59,379 nucleotides of DNA, taken from NCBI GenBank assembly GCA_028819215.1, contig JAPPMG010000047.1, positions 1 through 59,379 of the forward strand, written 5' to 3'. A model generated the notes under the pieces. The model saw only the letters and a program-made list of their open reading frames with translations, did not search any database and was not told where the DNA came from. Below, in pieces: positions 8,901-17,468 of this stretch (its first letter is position 1; every line of letters begins with the position of its first letter). This stretch comes from Bryobacterales bacterium (GTDB lineage Bacteria > Acidobacteriota > Terriglobia > Bryobacterales > UBA6623). Made by a program: the position numbers and the translations under genes.

Positions 8901-11900
8901 TTGCATGGGGCCGGCTCGGTGCCGGACGAATTCACCTTCACCGTTTCCTCCCGGGCCTACGATGTCGACGCAAGCAGCGAGCTGCATTGCCGCGGAAAAG
9001 TGCGTCTTGTGGGCGACGACCACGCAGTAAGCGTGGCGGAACGACTCGCGGACATCGACAAGACCCACTTCGAGTCCTCATCCCTCGCGGATGACCGTGA
9101 CTTTTATGAGCGCCTGGAAGCGGTCCTGAGCGAGACCTTCCAATACGGTCCGTTCTTCCGAACCATTCGGCGCGTCCAAGTGGACACGATTTCTAGGGCC
9201 TACCTTTTCGATGTAGAGATGGACGAAGGCCTGTGGACGACGGGTCGTGACGAGGGCTACGTCTCGTGCCCGCCGTTGCTTGACGGGGGGCTCCAAATAT
9301 TCCTGTATCATCTGCTGACCGCAGCCGATCTGTTCGCCATACCGCAGCGCGCCGAAGGCATGACGTTCCTGCGCCGGCCGACCGGACCGCGCATCACGTG
9401 CCATGTCACCAAGCCCCGCGACGATTGGATGAATGCGAACGAGCGGGGACAATACTCCGTGCGTCGCGGCGAGAGGTCAGGCGGCAGCATCAGCTTCTAC
9501 GACACCGAGACCGGTGATCTCGTTGCCCATATCGGCGAGTACACCTATTTCACCTCCAATCCGCATTGGAACGATCTGCCGAACAGCAAGCACCGGATCG
9601 TCTGGCAGCCGAAGTTCATTCCCGGCGACCCGGCGCTGATCGACCGCTTGCCAGACGAGATCGCGCCCGCCGCCCTGATCGCCGCTCTCCAAGGGCCGCG
9701 AGACGGCGAGTTTCAATCCTGTCACGTGGTCGAACTGGCGGGCGGGCGGGAGCTAGACCGTACCGCCCTGAAGGGATGCGTTGACGATTTGTCCAAGGTC
9801 AACAGCAGCGGCGAATACTGGCTGGTAACAGACAACGAGGAGGCCGCTCGGGACTGCTACGACGCATTTCATCAACACGATGCCGCTCTGCGGTTCACGA
9901 GCGTCGATCCATCCGCGCCTCTGGAGTCAGAGGACGGTCTGCTGCGTCGGGCAGCCGCCGAGATCATCCTGCTGCACGGCGACGCGTCTCTCAGCCCAGA
10001 GAGATGGGAATTGGGCCGCCGGCTGGCGGTGGCCGGCGGCCTCGCCCTGGCCCTTCACGACGAAGAATTCGTGATTGAACCGGACAAGGGCTGGAAGACC
10101 TTGCGAGCGGGGCGGCGTGCGACCTTGCTGCAAGCGCCGCATGAAGACGTCGACGCTGCCGATGCCACGGATCTTCCAAGCCCGAGATGGGTGTTGGGAG
10201 AGCGGGGGAGCTGCGCTGCCGAATGGGTGTCCCTGCTCGACCGGCCGGAATCGGTCCACCTGATCCCCCGTCGAGAATGGACAGGCGCTGCGCTACAAGC
10301 GCTCCACGAGTGGCCGGGCGTGGCGGACCTGCACGCGATCGACTTTTTCTGCGGTACCGATACCGAGGACCCAGCGGGCGAATCTCTGGCCGCAGGCTTC
10401 ATCGCTTTCGTCCAGGCCTTGGCTTCGCATCGAATCGAACGGGCAAATCGCCCTTGCCGACTGACCGTGGTGACGCAGAGAGCCGCCCACACTGTGGAAG
10501 ACCCACGTGGCGGCGTGCTGTGGGGTGCGGTCCGCAGCATGGCGCTGGAAATCGGCGAAGACGCCAAGATCGATTTCCGACTGGTCGATCTGGGGGATCC
10601 CGGCGACCTGCAGACTCTCGCGTGGCTCGCGCGGCGCAATCTGCGCGAACGCGAGTTGGCAGTGCGCGAGAAGCGTCTGTGGGCACCGAGGATGGTCAGC
10701 CTCAAAGAGCGATATTTGCCGGTTCCCACAGCAGCGGAGTGCACATATCGGCTTGTTCTGGACAATGCCGGACAAGTCGCCGGTCTACAAATGAAGACCT
10801 ACGAACCGGCCGCTCTAGGGACAGAGGATGTGGAGATCGGCGTCACGGCAGCGGCCCTCAACTTCCGCGACGTCATGGTGACACTCGGTCTCTTACCGGC
10901 GCTAGCCTACGAACGCTCGGCACTGGGACAGCAGATCGGCATGGAGGCCAGCGGAACCGTTCGTCGGATCGGATCGAAAGTGCGGCATTGCCGTGTCGGG
11001 GATGAGGTGGCCTTTGTCGCAGGCGGCTGCATCGCCAACCGCGTGACTGTGGACCAATCCCTCGTCTTCGCCAAACCCGACGGCCTCAGCATGGAAGAGG
11101 CCGCCTCCACGCTGTCGGTCTACGTGACCGCATATTTTTCGCTCATCCATACGGCGCGCCTGAGGAAGGGGCAGCGGGTGCTGATCCACTCTGCGATGGG
11201 CGGTGTCGGGCAGGCCGCCATCGCTCTGGCCAAGCATGCAGGGGCCGAGATCTACGCGACGGCTGGCAGTGAGAGCAAGCGCGAGCAACTGCTGGCGCTG
11301 GGCGTATGCGCCGCATTCGATTCCCACAGCTTCGACTGGCATGACGGGCTGATGGCGGCTACGGCGGGCGAAGGAGTTGACGTTGTCCTGAATTCTCTTG
11401 CGGGACGCCATATCGAACTCTGCCTGCAGTCCCTGCGGCCAGGCGGCTGGCATTGCGAGATCGGCAAAGTCGACATCTATGCGGACAACGAGCTCGGCCT
11501 GCGAATTTTCCGGAAGAACCTGCGGTTCGCGGCGATCGACATTGACCGCCTGATCCTCGACGAGCCCCTCCTGACGCGCCAACTCTCCCAAGCTTGCCTC
11601 GACCTTATCGCAGAAGGATCTCTGTCGCCGCTACCTGTCACCGTTTTCCCCTATGCGGATTACGCGAAGGCTATTCGGCAGATGGCTGCAGGCCAGCACC
11701 AGGGCAAGCTGGTTCTAATCGCTCCCCCGGAATCTGACGATCCCGGATTCTCGATCGCCGACGTGCGGCCGCTGTTCGATCCGGATGCAACGTATCTGGT
11801 CACTGGCGCGCTGGGTGGATTCGGCCTGAGATTGCTGCCCTACTTGGTGGCTTCTGGGGCGCGTCATCTCACCCTGATCGACCGCCACCCCGAGCGCCAT

Positions 11901-12974
11901 CGGGATGCAGACTGGATCCGCCGGTCGAGCGCCCTGGCCTATATGGACGAGCAGGTCGAGTTCGACATCCTGACGGGCGATGTTGCGGTGGAAGACGACG
12001 TCCAGCGCTGCGTTGCGCAAATCCAACGGCCGCTCAAGGGCGTTTTCCACCTCGCCGGCGTGTTGGATGATCGCTTGTTGGACGATCTGTCGGCGGAATC
12101 CGTGGCACGGGTCTTCGGACCCAAGGCCCTCGGCGCCCTTCACCTCCACCGGGCCACTCTAGACCACACGCTCGACTACTTCGTGCTCTTCTCGTCAACG
12201 TCTTCTGCGCTGGGCAACCCCGGACAGATCAACTACAGCGCCGCCAACGGCTTCCTCGACGGTCTTGCCGCCAGCCGTCAGAGACAGGGCCTGCCATGTT
12301 TGGCCTACAATATGGCCGCCGTGGCCGATGCAGGCATGGCCGCCCGCAGTCTACCGGTCTTGCGCATGATGAGGGCGGCCGGCCTGCCCCCGGTGAGCAG
12401 CGATTTCGCCACCGCCAATCTGGACTACGCCTTGCGCGCGATGTCGGACCGGGATCATCTGATCTGCGCCCTGTTCGAACGTCCGTTATGGACGGTGGAC
12501 TTTGCCGACTACATGCGCATCGGACGCCTGATGCGTAACCGAGACGCGTTCGAGGCCGGTCCGGCCGGCGAGTTGACGGTTGAGACCGTAGTGGCGCAAA
12601 TTGCGGCGAAGGTGGCCGAACTTTGCGGTCACGAAGAGAGCGGAGCGGAAGAGCCATTGTCCAGCTTCGGACTGACCTCGCTCTCCGTCGCCGAGCTTGG
12701 AACGTACATCCAGACGGAGTTCAACTATCGAGTGAGCGCACTCGAACTGATGACCACCGCATCCGCCCTGTCGTTGGCGCAGGGCATTGTTCATGGCCAG
12801 GACGACGTCGCCGAGGATCCCGACGACGCGGGCTTGGAACCAGTCGCGGAGGTGTCAGAGTCTGCCCTGCCAAGAGCACGGCGTAAGCCGTCGATCTTCG
12901 CAAGCCCGCCGGAGAGCCATTTCCCGAACTTCGACGACACCGGCACGCGGGAGCCCGCAGCTCACCAAGCTTGA
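5856..12974 (+). CDS. Reducing type I polyketide synthase, single module (KS-AT-DH-MT°-psiKR-ER-KR-ACP)
   Basis: A 2,372-residue PKS with one module in the order of fungal highly reducing PKSs, so probably iterative. KS (about 28-470): active Cys198 in TACSAS, His342 (EAHATGT) and His381 (NVGHMEA). AT (about 555-860): Ser650 in GHSSGE and AFHS around His766, which favours malonyl-CoA. DH (about 930-1220): His966 in ADHRVHHAAIMP, with His where HxxxGxxxxP expects Gly, and Asp1143 in LLDGGLQ. Residues 1250-1470 look like an MT remnant without the SAM glycine motif. A structural KR half follows (to about 1640), then ER (GGVGQAA near 1780), KR (TGALGGFG near 1983, Ser2114, Tyr2127) and ACP (Ser2275 in GLTSLS). 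There is no thioesterase. The start is GTG 5856, or ATG 5877 or 5937. A repetitive Asp/Pro tail ends the protein. Confidence 0.93.
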   Translation: MRTRNSHMEFAAGTGKDVASGDESAPRMPVAVVGYSYRMPGGIRSDDEFWRLLSEREIVQEPITDRYGRGYGPIGEFSGPGRFASPYEGLIRDDAEKLFDRSLFGLSQNEMALMDPQIRMLLTCSWETFERCGWDLHSLRNSRTGIFIGAQTPPAASWRPMRGASQFDVTSISVAMLANRISYHFNLMGPSTTYCTACSASLTALHAAMNAFRCGDCEQAVVGSVNYLGTTRLSASFNALGVISPDGKCHSFDAEANGYMRSEGAFAIAIKPLWAAERDGDRICAVIEATAVNAAGAADDSAGLSQGRYITAPTRHAQVELMQQACARAGRDPQEFDYIEAHATGTIVGDRVEGNAIATAFGGVARDVPLRVSSVKSNVGHMEAAAFHCALLKVILMMQRRTFAPTSKNFLVPNPEIDFDWCPMQVQTSCEPFPDRPVLVGINSFGFGGANGHCVVSEYRPSRPISRSVPLAPEAGFMIPLSARTSQALARSAESLRDTLSEREVDLYTLAANLGRRRTHFAARTSFAVMNREELAAALDAFVRDPAPVATAEEGHGGLAMVFSGQGTQWAGCGRELYEAEPTFRRAIDGIEEHWRSHSDISLREACFLAPQEQLNEVRLAQPVIFMIQCALVELLKTWGVYPDCVVGHSSGEVAAAYASGALSLAEATRLVFHRATLQQGTAGSGRLLAIGLDRTGVEEVLHSLGVSFRSGEDGDRGQAAVEIACENAPANTVICGKEAALRPVMEELDRHRLQNLLLPGNIAFHSSAMEPIRDATLAALSFLDHCGSDPDVPFVSSVTGEVTTRLDSAYWWSNIRQPVRFAAAMETVQREYRPDAVLEIAPHCSLQPTIAQCLEGNVRKPACLQTLVRDGDARRDFQEALGSLFRAGVALDFAAQYPRTEPIAHLLPGHPREEQATIDPMVDNEMFVRQGEYSHGPLVGHKVPCDHMLFEARLSEKDFPWLADHRVHHAAIMPAAGYIELILEALEGASVYFEVLEFLQPCPIPKLAVRLQTALHGAGSVPDEFTFTVSSRAYDVDASSELHCRGKVRLVGDDHAVSVAERLADIDKTHFESSSLADDRDFYERLEAVLSETFQYGPFFRTIRRVQVDTISRAYLFDVEMDEGLWTTGRDEGYVSCPPLLDGGLQIFLYHLLTAADLFAIPQRAEGMTFLRRPTGPRITCHVTKPRDDWMNANERGQYSVRRGERSGGSISFYDTETGDLVAHIGEYTYFTSNPHWNDLPNSKHRIVWQPKFIPGDPALIDRLPDEIAPAALIAALQGPRDGEFQSCHVVELAGGRELDRTALKGCVDDLSKVNSSGEYWLVTDNEEAARDCYDAFHQHDAALRFTSVDPSAPLESEDGLLRRAAAEIILLHGDASLSPERWELGRRLAVAGGLALALHDEEFVIEPDKGWKTLRAGRRATLLQAPHEDVDAADATDLPSPRWVLGERGSCAAEWVSLLDRPESVHLIPRREWTGAALQALHEWPGVADLHAIDFFCGTDTEDPAGESLAAGFIAFVQALASHRIERANRPCRLTVVTQRAAHTVEDPRGGVLWGAVRSMALEIGEDAKIDFRLVDLGDPGDLQTLAWLARRNLRERELAVREKRLWAPRMVSLKERYLPVPTAAECTYRLVLDNAGQVAGLQMKTYEPAALGTEDVEIGVTAAALNFRDVMVTLGLLPALAYERSALGQQIGMEASGTVRRIGSKVRHCRVGDEVAFVAGGCIANRVTVDQSLVFAKPDGLSMEEAASTLSVYVTAYFSLIHTARLRKGQRVLIHSAMGGVGQAAIALAKHAGAEIYATAGSESKREQLLALGVCAAFDSHSFDWHDGLMAATAGEGVDVVLNSLAGRHIELCLQSLRPGGWHCEIGKVDIYADNELGLRIFRKNLRFAAIDIDRLILDEPLLTRQLSQACLDLIAEGSLSPLPVTVFPYADYAKAIRQMAAGQHQGKLVLIAPPESDDPGFSIADVRPLFDPDATYLVTGALGGFGLRLLPYLVASGARHLTLIDRHPERHRDADWIRRSSALAYMDEQVEFDILTGDVAVEDDVQRCVAQIQRPLKGVFHLAGVLDDRLLDDLSAESVARVFGPKALGALHLHRATLDHTLDYFVLFSSTSSALGNPGQINYSAANGFLDGLAASRQRQGLPCLAYNMAAVADAGMAARSLPVLRMMRAAGLPPVSSDFATANLDYALRAMSDRDHLICALFERPLWTVDFADYMRIGRLMRNRDAFEAGPAGELTVETVVAQIAAKVAELCGHEESGAEEPLSSFGLTSLSVAELGTYIQTEFNYRVSALELMTTASALSLAQGIVHGQDDVAEDPDDAGLEPVAEVSESALPRARRKPSIFASPPESHFPNFDDTGTREPAAHQA

Positions 12975-12999
12975 ATGAGGGAACGGAGGACGGCAACCC

Positions 13000-14742
13000 A
13001 TGCCTAAGGCCCTTCTGGTCTATCCCGAACACCCTCCGACGTATTGGGGCGCCAACTACGCCTTGGAGATGGTGGGCATCAAGGCAGCGTTCCCGCCATT
13101 GGGCTTGCTCACTATCGCCGCGATGTTTCCGCCCGAGTACGACCTGCGCGTCGTAGACATGAACGTGGCTCCGCTTGAGGACTCCGACCTGGAGTGGGCC
13201 GACATGGTCTTCACTTCCACCATGATCGTGCAGCGCGTGTCCCTCAACACCGTGATCGAGCGATGCAACCGCGCAGGCGTGCCGGTGATTGCCGGAGGAC
13301 CTCACCCCACCACGTTCCACGATGAGATCCCGGGGGTCGACCACTTCGTGTTGGACGAGGCTGAGGAGATCTTCCCTGGGTTCTTGCAGGATCTGGAGAA
13401 CGGCACCGCGAAGACGATCTACAGGGAACCACGGAAGCCGGACGTCACCCTCACACCCGTGCCGCGATTCGATCTCGTCGACCTAGACAACTACTACTCG
13501 ATGGGGCTTCAGTTCTCCCGGGGATGCCCGTTCGATTGCGAGTTCTGCGACATTACCAAGCTCTACGGGCGCGTCCCCCGAACCAAGTCGCCGGCTCAGA
13601 TGGTGACCGAGTTCGATTCGCTGCGCCAGTTGGGCTGGAAGGGCCCCCTGTTTTTGGTCGACGACAACTTCATCGGCAACAAGCGGGAGGCGATGAAGCT
13701 TCTCCCGGTCATCGCCGAGTGGCAAAAAGCTCACGGATACCCGTTTTCCCTTTCGACCGAAGCGAGCGTCAATCTGGCCCACATGGACGAGTTGATGGAT
13801 GCGATGGTGGAGGCCGGATTCGATACCGTGTTCCTCGGTATCGAAACTCCCAACCCCAAGGCGCTGATCAAGACCAAGAAGCCGCAGAACACCAGCAGGA
13901 AGGAAGAGAACTTCCTGTTCAAAGCAGTTCGCAAGATCCAGCACAAGGGCATGCAGGTCCAAGGCGGGTTCATCCTAGGACTCGACAGCGACGACGAAGG
14001 AGTGTTCGACGCACAAATCGAGTTCATCCAACAGGCCGGAATTCCAGTGGCACCGATCTATCTCTTGACGGCCCTCCGCGGGACGGACATGTACGAGCGC
14101 CTGAGTGCCGAGAACCGTCTGCTGGAGGAGGAAATCGGCACAAATGCGATGACGCTCAACTTCAAGCCGGAATTGGACCCGGGGACATTGATCGATGGAT
14201 ATCGCCGGGTGACCGCCACCCTCTACGATCCAACTCTCGAGAACTACTTCCAGCGCTGCCTGGCCCTGTTCGAGCACCTCAAGGCGGTGCCCCATTTGAG
14301 GAAGCCGCTGGGCGGGAACGCCGTCGTTGTCGCGGCGATGCGCGTGCGCCGGCAACTGTCGAAGAACCAGATTCCCGCCTTTTCGAGATTCATCGCGCAA
14401 GTCTCGCGCGACCATCCCCGCATGCTTACCCTCGCGCTAAGGCTGGCCGCCTTGGGCTACCACTTCGAAAGGGTCACCCGTCAGCAAATCATGATCTATG
14501 ACTTCAAGCAGTTTCTTGAGGCCGAGCTGGATGTGTTTCGGAAAGCGGCTTCGCACCGCGCGAAACACCCGGATGCAGTCCTCGACCGCCGTCGGGCATT
14601 GTTCGCGCGGGTCGAGACGCGCTATCGGTTGATCCCGAGCGATCTTCGCTACAACGAGGATGGAATCGAACCGGCTCTGAAATCATTTCGGGCCACAGTA
14701 GACGCTCAAGCGGAGCGGTGCATCCAGGCGGGAATGGCATAA
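13000..14742 (+). CDS. B12-binding radical SAM enzyme with DUF4070 (HpnP-like)
   Basis: 580 residues. The first 150 form a B12-binding-type Rossmann domain (KALLVYPEHPPTYW, VDMNVAPL, VIAGGPHPTTF). The radical SAM core carries the 4Fe-4S motif Cys176, Cys180, Cys183 (RGCPFDCEFCDI), then VDDNFIGNK and FDTVFLGIETPN. A DUF4070-like region starts near residue 320. This arrangement is that of the hopanoid C2-methylase HpnP and relatives, which methylate unactivated carbons using cobalamin and SAM. GGAGG precedes the ATG by 11 nt and the PKS stop is 25 nt upstream, so the two are co-transcribed. No hopanoid genes are nearby, so the PKS chain is the likely substrate; that is inference. Confidence 0.88.
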   Translation: MPKALLVYPEHPPTYWGANYALEMVGIKAAFPPLGLLTIAAMFPPEYDLRVVDMNVAPLEDSDLEWADMVFTSTMIVQRVSLNTVIERCNRAGVPVIAGGPHPTTFHDEIPGVDHFVLDEAEEIFPGFLQDLENGTAKTIYREPRKPDVTLTPVPRFDLVDLDNYYSMGLQFSRGCPFDCEFCDITKLYGRVPRTKSPAQMVTEFDSLRQLGWKGPLFLVDDNFIGNKREAMKLLPVIAEWQKAHGYPFSLSTEASVNLAHMDELMDAMVEAGFDTVFLGIETPNPKALIKTKKPQNTSRKEENFLFKAVRKIQHKGMQVQGGFILGLDSDDEGVFDAQIEFIQQAGIPVAPIYLLTALRGTDMYERLSAENRLLEEEIGTNAMTLNFKPELDPGTLIDGYRRVTATLYDPTLENYFQRCLALFEHLKAVPHLRKPLGGNAVVVAAMRVRRQLSKNQIPAFSRFIAQVSRDHPRMLTLALRLAALGYHFERVTRQQIMIYDFKQFLEAELDVFRKAASHRAKHPDAVLDRRRALFARVETRYRLIPSDLRYNEDGIEPALKSFRATVDAQAERCIQAGMA

Positions 14743-14781
14743 GGCATTCTCTCGACCGCCGGTGCACGACAAAACCTGATC

Positions 14782-17298
14782 ATGTCTTTACAGGCTGCCG
14801 TCAACGAAACCATTGCGCCGCTGGCAGGAAACCTGCCCGCGCAATGCCAGAGCGACGTCCGAACGCTGCGTCGATTCGTTCACGCGACCGTCAGTGCGGA
14901 CCCGCCGGCCCCCGCGATTCCGGCGAACGAGTTTCGAGACGTCTTGCTGACCGGAGCCACCGGGTTCATCGGCCGCTTCTTTCTAAGCGAACTCTTACGG
15001 CAGCGAGCCGAATTAAGGGTCCACTGCATCGTTCGGGCCGACAGTGTCGCACATGGGCACGAGCGAATCCGTGCCGCGCTGCAACAGGCGGAAGTCTGGG
15101 ACGATTCCTTTGGGTCCCGGATCGAGGTTGCGATAGGTGACATTGGCCACACCCGATTCGGGCTTTCCACCGGGCACTTTGACGGCCTGTGCGAGCAGAT
15201 CGACGCGGTCTATCATCTTGCAGCCGACATAAATCTGCTGTCTTCGTATCTCGGGATACGCAAGATCAACACGTTCGGCGTTCGCAACGTGCTTGAGCTA
15301 TGTTTGCGCAAGCGCTTCAAGCACTTGGTTTACGCGTCCACCATGGGCGTGTTCCCGCAATACTTTTGCGGCTTCGCAAATGAATTCACCGACGCACGCA
15401 TCGACCACCAGATGCAGCCGGATCTGGAAAGGATGAAGGAGACGTTTCCAATCGGCCTGCTCGGCTGTCCGTGGAGCAAACTGACATCGGAGCAGGCGCT
15501 TCGGTTCGCGCAGCAGACCGGCATGCCACTAGCGATTCTCAGGCTGCCGCAAACCAACCTGTCCAGCACTGGATACAGCCCGGTCAACGACCTTGCGGTC
15601 CGGATGTTTGCGGCAGCAGCCGAATGCGAAACCCTGCCAGAGGGATTTACGTTTCGATCCAGCAACGAGGCCGTCGATACGCTGAGCCGGATCTGTGTCG
15701 CCATATCCCTGAACGCGAACCGCCGTTTCACGATCTATCATTGCTGCAACCCGGAATTGGACGAGTACGATCTCGAGCCAAGCGATTTCGGGTTCTATTG
15801 GCCCCAAGTACCTTACGACTCCTTCAAACGGGCCTGCCAGGCGCGTGGCGAGAGCTCGCCGCTCCACGGCTACTGGACTGTGCTCGACCATTTCGCAAGA
15901 TATTGGTTCAGCCGGAAGAAGCCGCAGGACCGGTTGCCGATTTGCGATCGCGCCATCCGCGAGGACTGTCCCCTCCCGATCGAATGGACGGGGACGTTGA
16001 CCAAGCTCAGACGGTCCCATCTATGGGTTGAGCGCCATCGCCGCGAATGGCCGTATGCCGTTCCACAGAGCCACCTGGACTTCGACAACCTAATGGCTCG
16101 GGCCGAGCGCTACGCCGCGGAGTTGGACGTCTGCTTCGATGCGGCCTATCCGGACTGGAAGCGCCAAGCCCTGCAACAGCTGGTCGGGGCATTGAAGGCG
16201 CCGGAGGCTCGGCTCGAGGAGGACAGGCTCGGAAACGTCGTCTTCGAACTGAGCCGATTCCTGCGCCACAACGCCCTGTTCGCCAAGGAAGCGCAGCGTC
16301 ACCCCGAGATCGAAGAGGAGCGGATAGCCAGGCCGGTTTTCATCGTGGGGATCAACCGCAGCGGAACGACCCTGATGCACCGGTTGATGGTGCGCGACAA
16401 GCGGTTTTGGGCGCTGCGGATGTACGAGCTCGTCCAGCCGATCCTTGCGACCGGCGACTACGCCGCCGTCGCGGGCACGCCCATGGATCCCCGGCGGGTG
16501 CGAACTGAGGAAGCGTACCGCGCTTTCGATATTTTCAAGGTCCTAGAAGGCGTCCACCCCTTCGGCATCGACGAGCCGGAAGAGGATTTCCCAATTCTCA
16601 AGACGGCCTTTTCGTCTTGGACCTTTGGCGCTCAATTCCATGTCCCCGGCTACAGGCGTTGGCTGGCTGCGAACGGTTTGGGAGATGCCTATGCCTTTCA
16701 CTATCGCGCGGCACAGCACTACACATGGCAACGTCTGCAGGCCCGTCCCGGGCACAGAGGTCAGTGGCTATTCAAGATGCCCTTCCATCTCATGGAGCTA
16801 GAAACCCTGACCGAGACCTATCCTGACGCACTGTTCATCCAGACCCACCGCACCCCCGCCGAGGTCATGGGGTCTTGGAACAGCTTGGTGGAACGGGCGC
16901 GCTCGGTCGCGATGAAGCCGCTCCCCGGGGACAAGACCGGAGCCGAGCAGCTTGCTTTCATGAGCGGAATGCTGAACGGGGCAACGCGATTCCGATCAGC
17001 CCACCCGGAACTCGAGCACCGCTGGGTCGACGTTGCCTATGCCGATCTGATCCGTGACCCCATGAAGGTCGTGCGTGACATCTATTCCCGGTTCGGCTGG
17101 CGGCTGGAGCAGACGGCCGTCGACGAAATGGAGGGCTGGCTTTCGTGGCAAGCCGATCTACGACGCCGCGAGAAACGGCACAGCTATCTGCTGAAGGACT
17201 TCGGCCTGACCGCGGGCGAGGTCAACGCTGCATTTGCACCCTATCTTGATTTCGCAGCGGCACGCGGCATTGAGACGGCACCTAGCGGTCGTCCTTGA
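14782..17298 (+). CDS. Thioester-reductase-like / sulfotransferase fusion
   Basis: 838 residues with two enzymes in one chain. Residues 50-400 are an extended SDR of the thioester-reductase/fatty acyl reductase type: GATGFIG at 58-64 binds NADPH and YAST ends at 187. At the catalytic YxxxK position it reads CPWSK, giving Cys229 with Lys233, so the proton-donating Tyr is missing. Residues 500-830 are a PAPS-dependent sulfotransferase: 5'-phosphosulfate loop GINRSGTT at 523-530, and 3'-phosphate site with Arg690 and Ser698 (RTPAEVMGS). It lies 39 nt after the radical SAM gene. The PKS has no thioesterase, so this protein probably releases the chain, sulfonates it, or both. No clear ribosome site was seen before the ATG. 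Confidence 0.85.
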   Translation: MSLQAAVNETIAPLAGNLPAQCQSDVRTLRRFVHATVSADPPAPAIPANEFRDVLLTGATGFIGRFFLSELLRQRAELRVHCIVRADSVAHGHERIRAALQQAEVWDDSFGSRIEVAIGDIGHTRFGLSTGHFDGLCEQIDAVYHLAADINLLSSYLGIRKINTFGVRNVLELCLRKRFKHLVYASTMGVFPQYFCGFANEFTDARIDHQMQPDLERMKETFPIGLLGCPWSKLTSEQALRFAQQTGMPLAILRLPQTNLSSTGYSPVNDLAVRMFAAAAECETLPEGFTFRSSNEAVDTLSRICVAISLNANRRFTIYHCCNPELDEYDLEPSDFGFYWPQVPYDSFKRACQARGESSPLHGYWTVLDHFARYWFSRKKPQDRLPICDRAIREDCPLPIEWTGTLTKLRRSHLWVERHRREWPYAVPQSHLDFDNLMARAERYAAELDVCFDAAYPDWKRQALQQLVGALKAPEARLEEDRLGNVVFELSRFLRHNALFAKEAQRHPEIEEERIARPVFIVGINRSGTTLMHRLMVRDKRFWALRMYELVQPILATGDYAAVAGTPMDPRRVRTEEAYRAFDIFKVLEGVHPFGIDEPEEDFPILKTAFSSWTFGAQFHVPGYRRWLAANGLGDAYAFHYRAAQHYTWQRLQARPGHRGQWLFKMPFHLMELETLTETYPDALFIQTHRTPAEVMGSWNSLVERARSVAMKPLPGDKTGAEQLAFMSGMLNGATRFRSAHPELEHRWVDVAYADLIRDPMKVVRDIYSRFGWRLEQTAVDEMEGWLSWQADLRRREKRHSYLLKDFGLTAGEVNAAFAPYLDFAAARGIETAPSGRP

Positions 17299-17468
17299 TG
17301 CCCTCCCGTTCGTTGACCAGATCACGGCAGCGGCGACCAATTCCGCCTTCGAGCGGTGCCGCGAATTCGCTGATCGGATGTGTGCCTGCTCTCGTCGGCG
17401 GTGGGACCCAAATCAACCCCTCGTGTGGGGAACGCCGCCCGTGATCGAACCTAGCATCTGGCTAGCCG

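Noticed and set aside
5856..12974. Classifying the PKS as the sponge-symbiont Sup or as a fatty acid synthase
   Set aside because: Domain order is similar, but the MT motif is missing and gene neighbours differ from what I recall; a phylogeny is needed, so no name was given.
17321..17446. GATCACGG / CCGTGATC inverted repeat between the PKS locus and the MBL gene as a terminator
   Set aside because: The arms are about 110 bp apart with no T-run, so a transcription terminator is unlikely.
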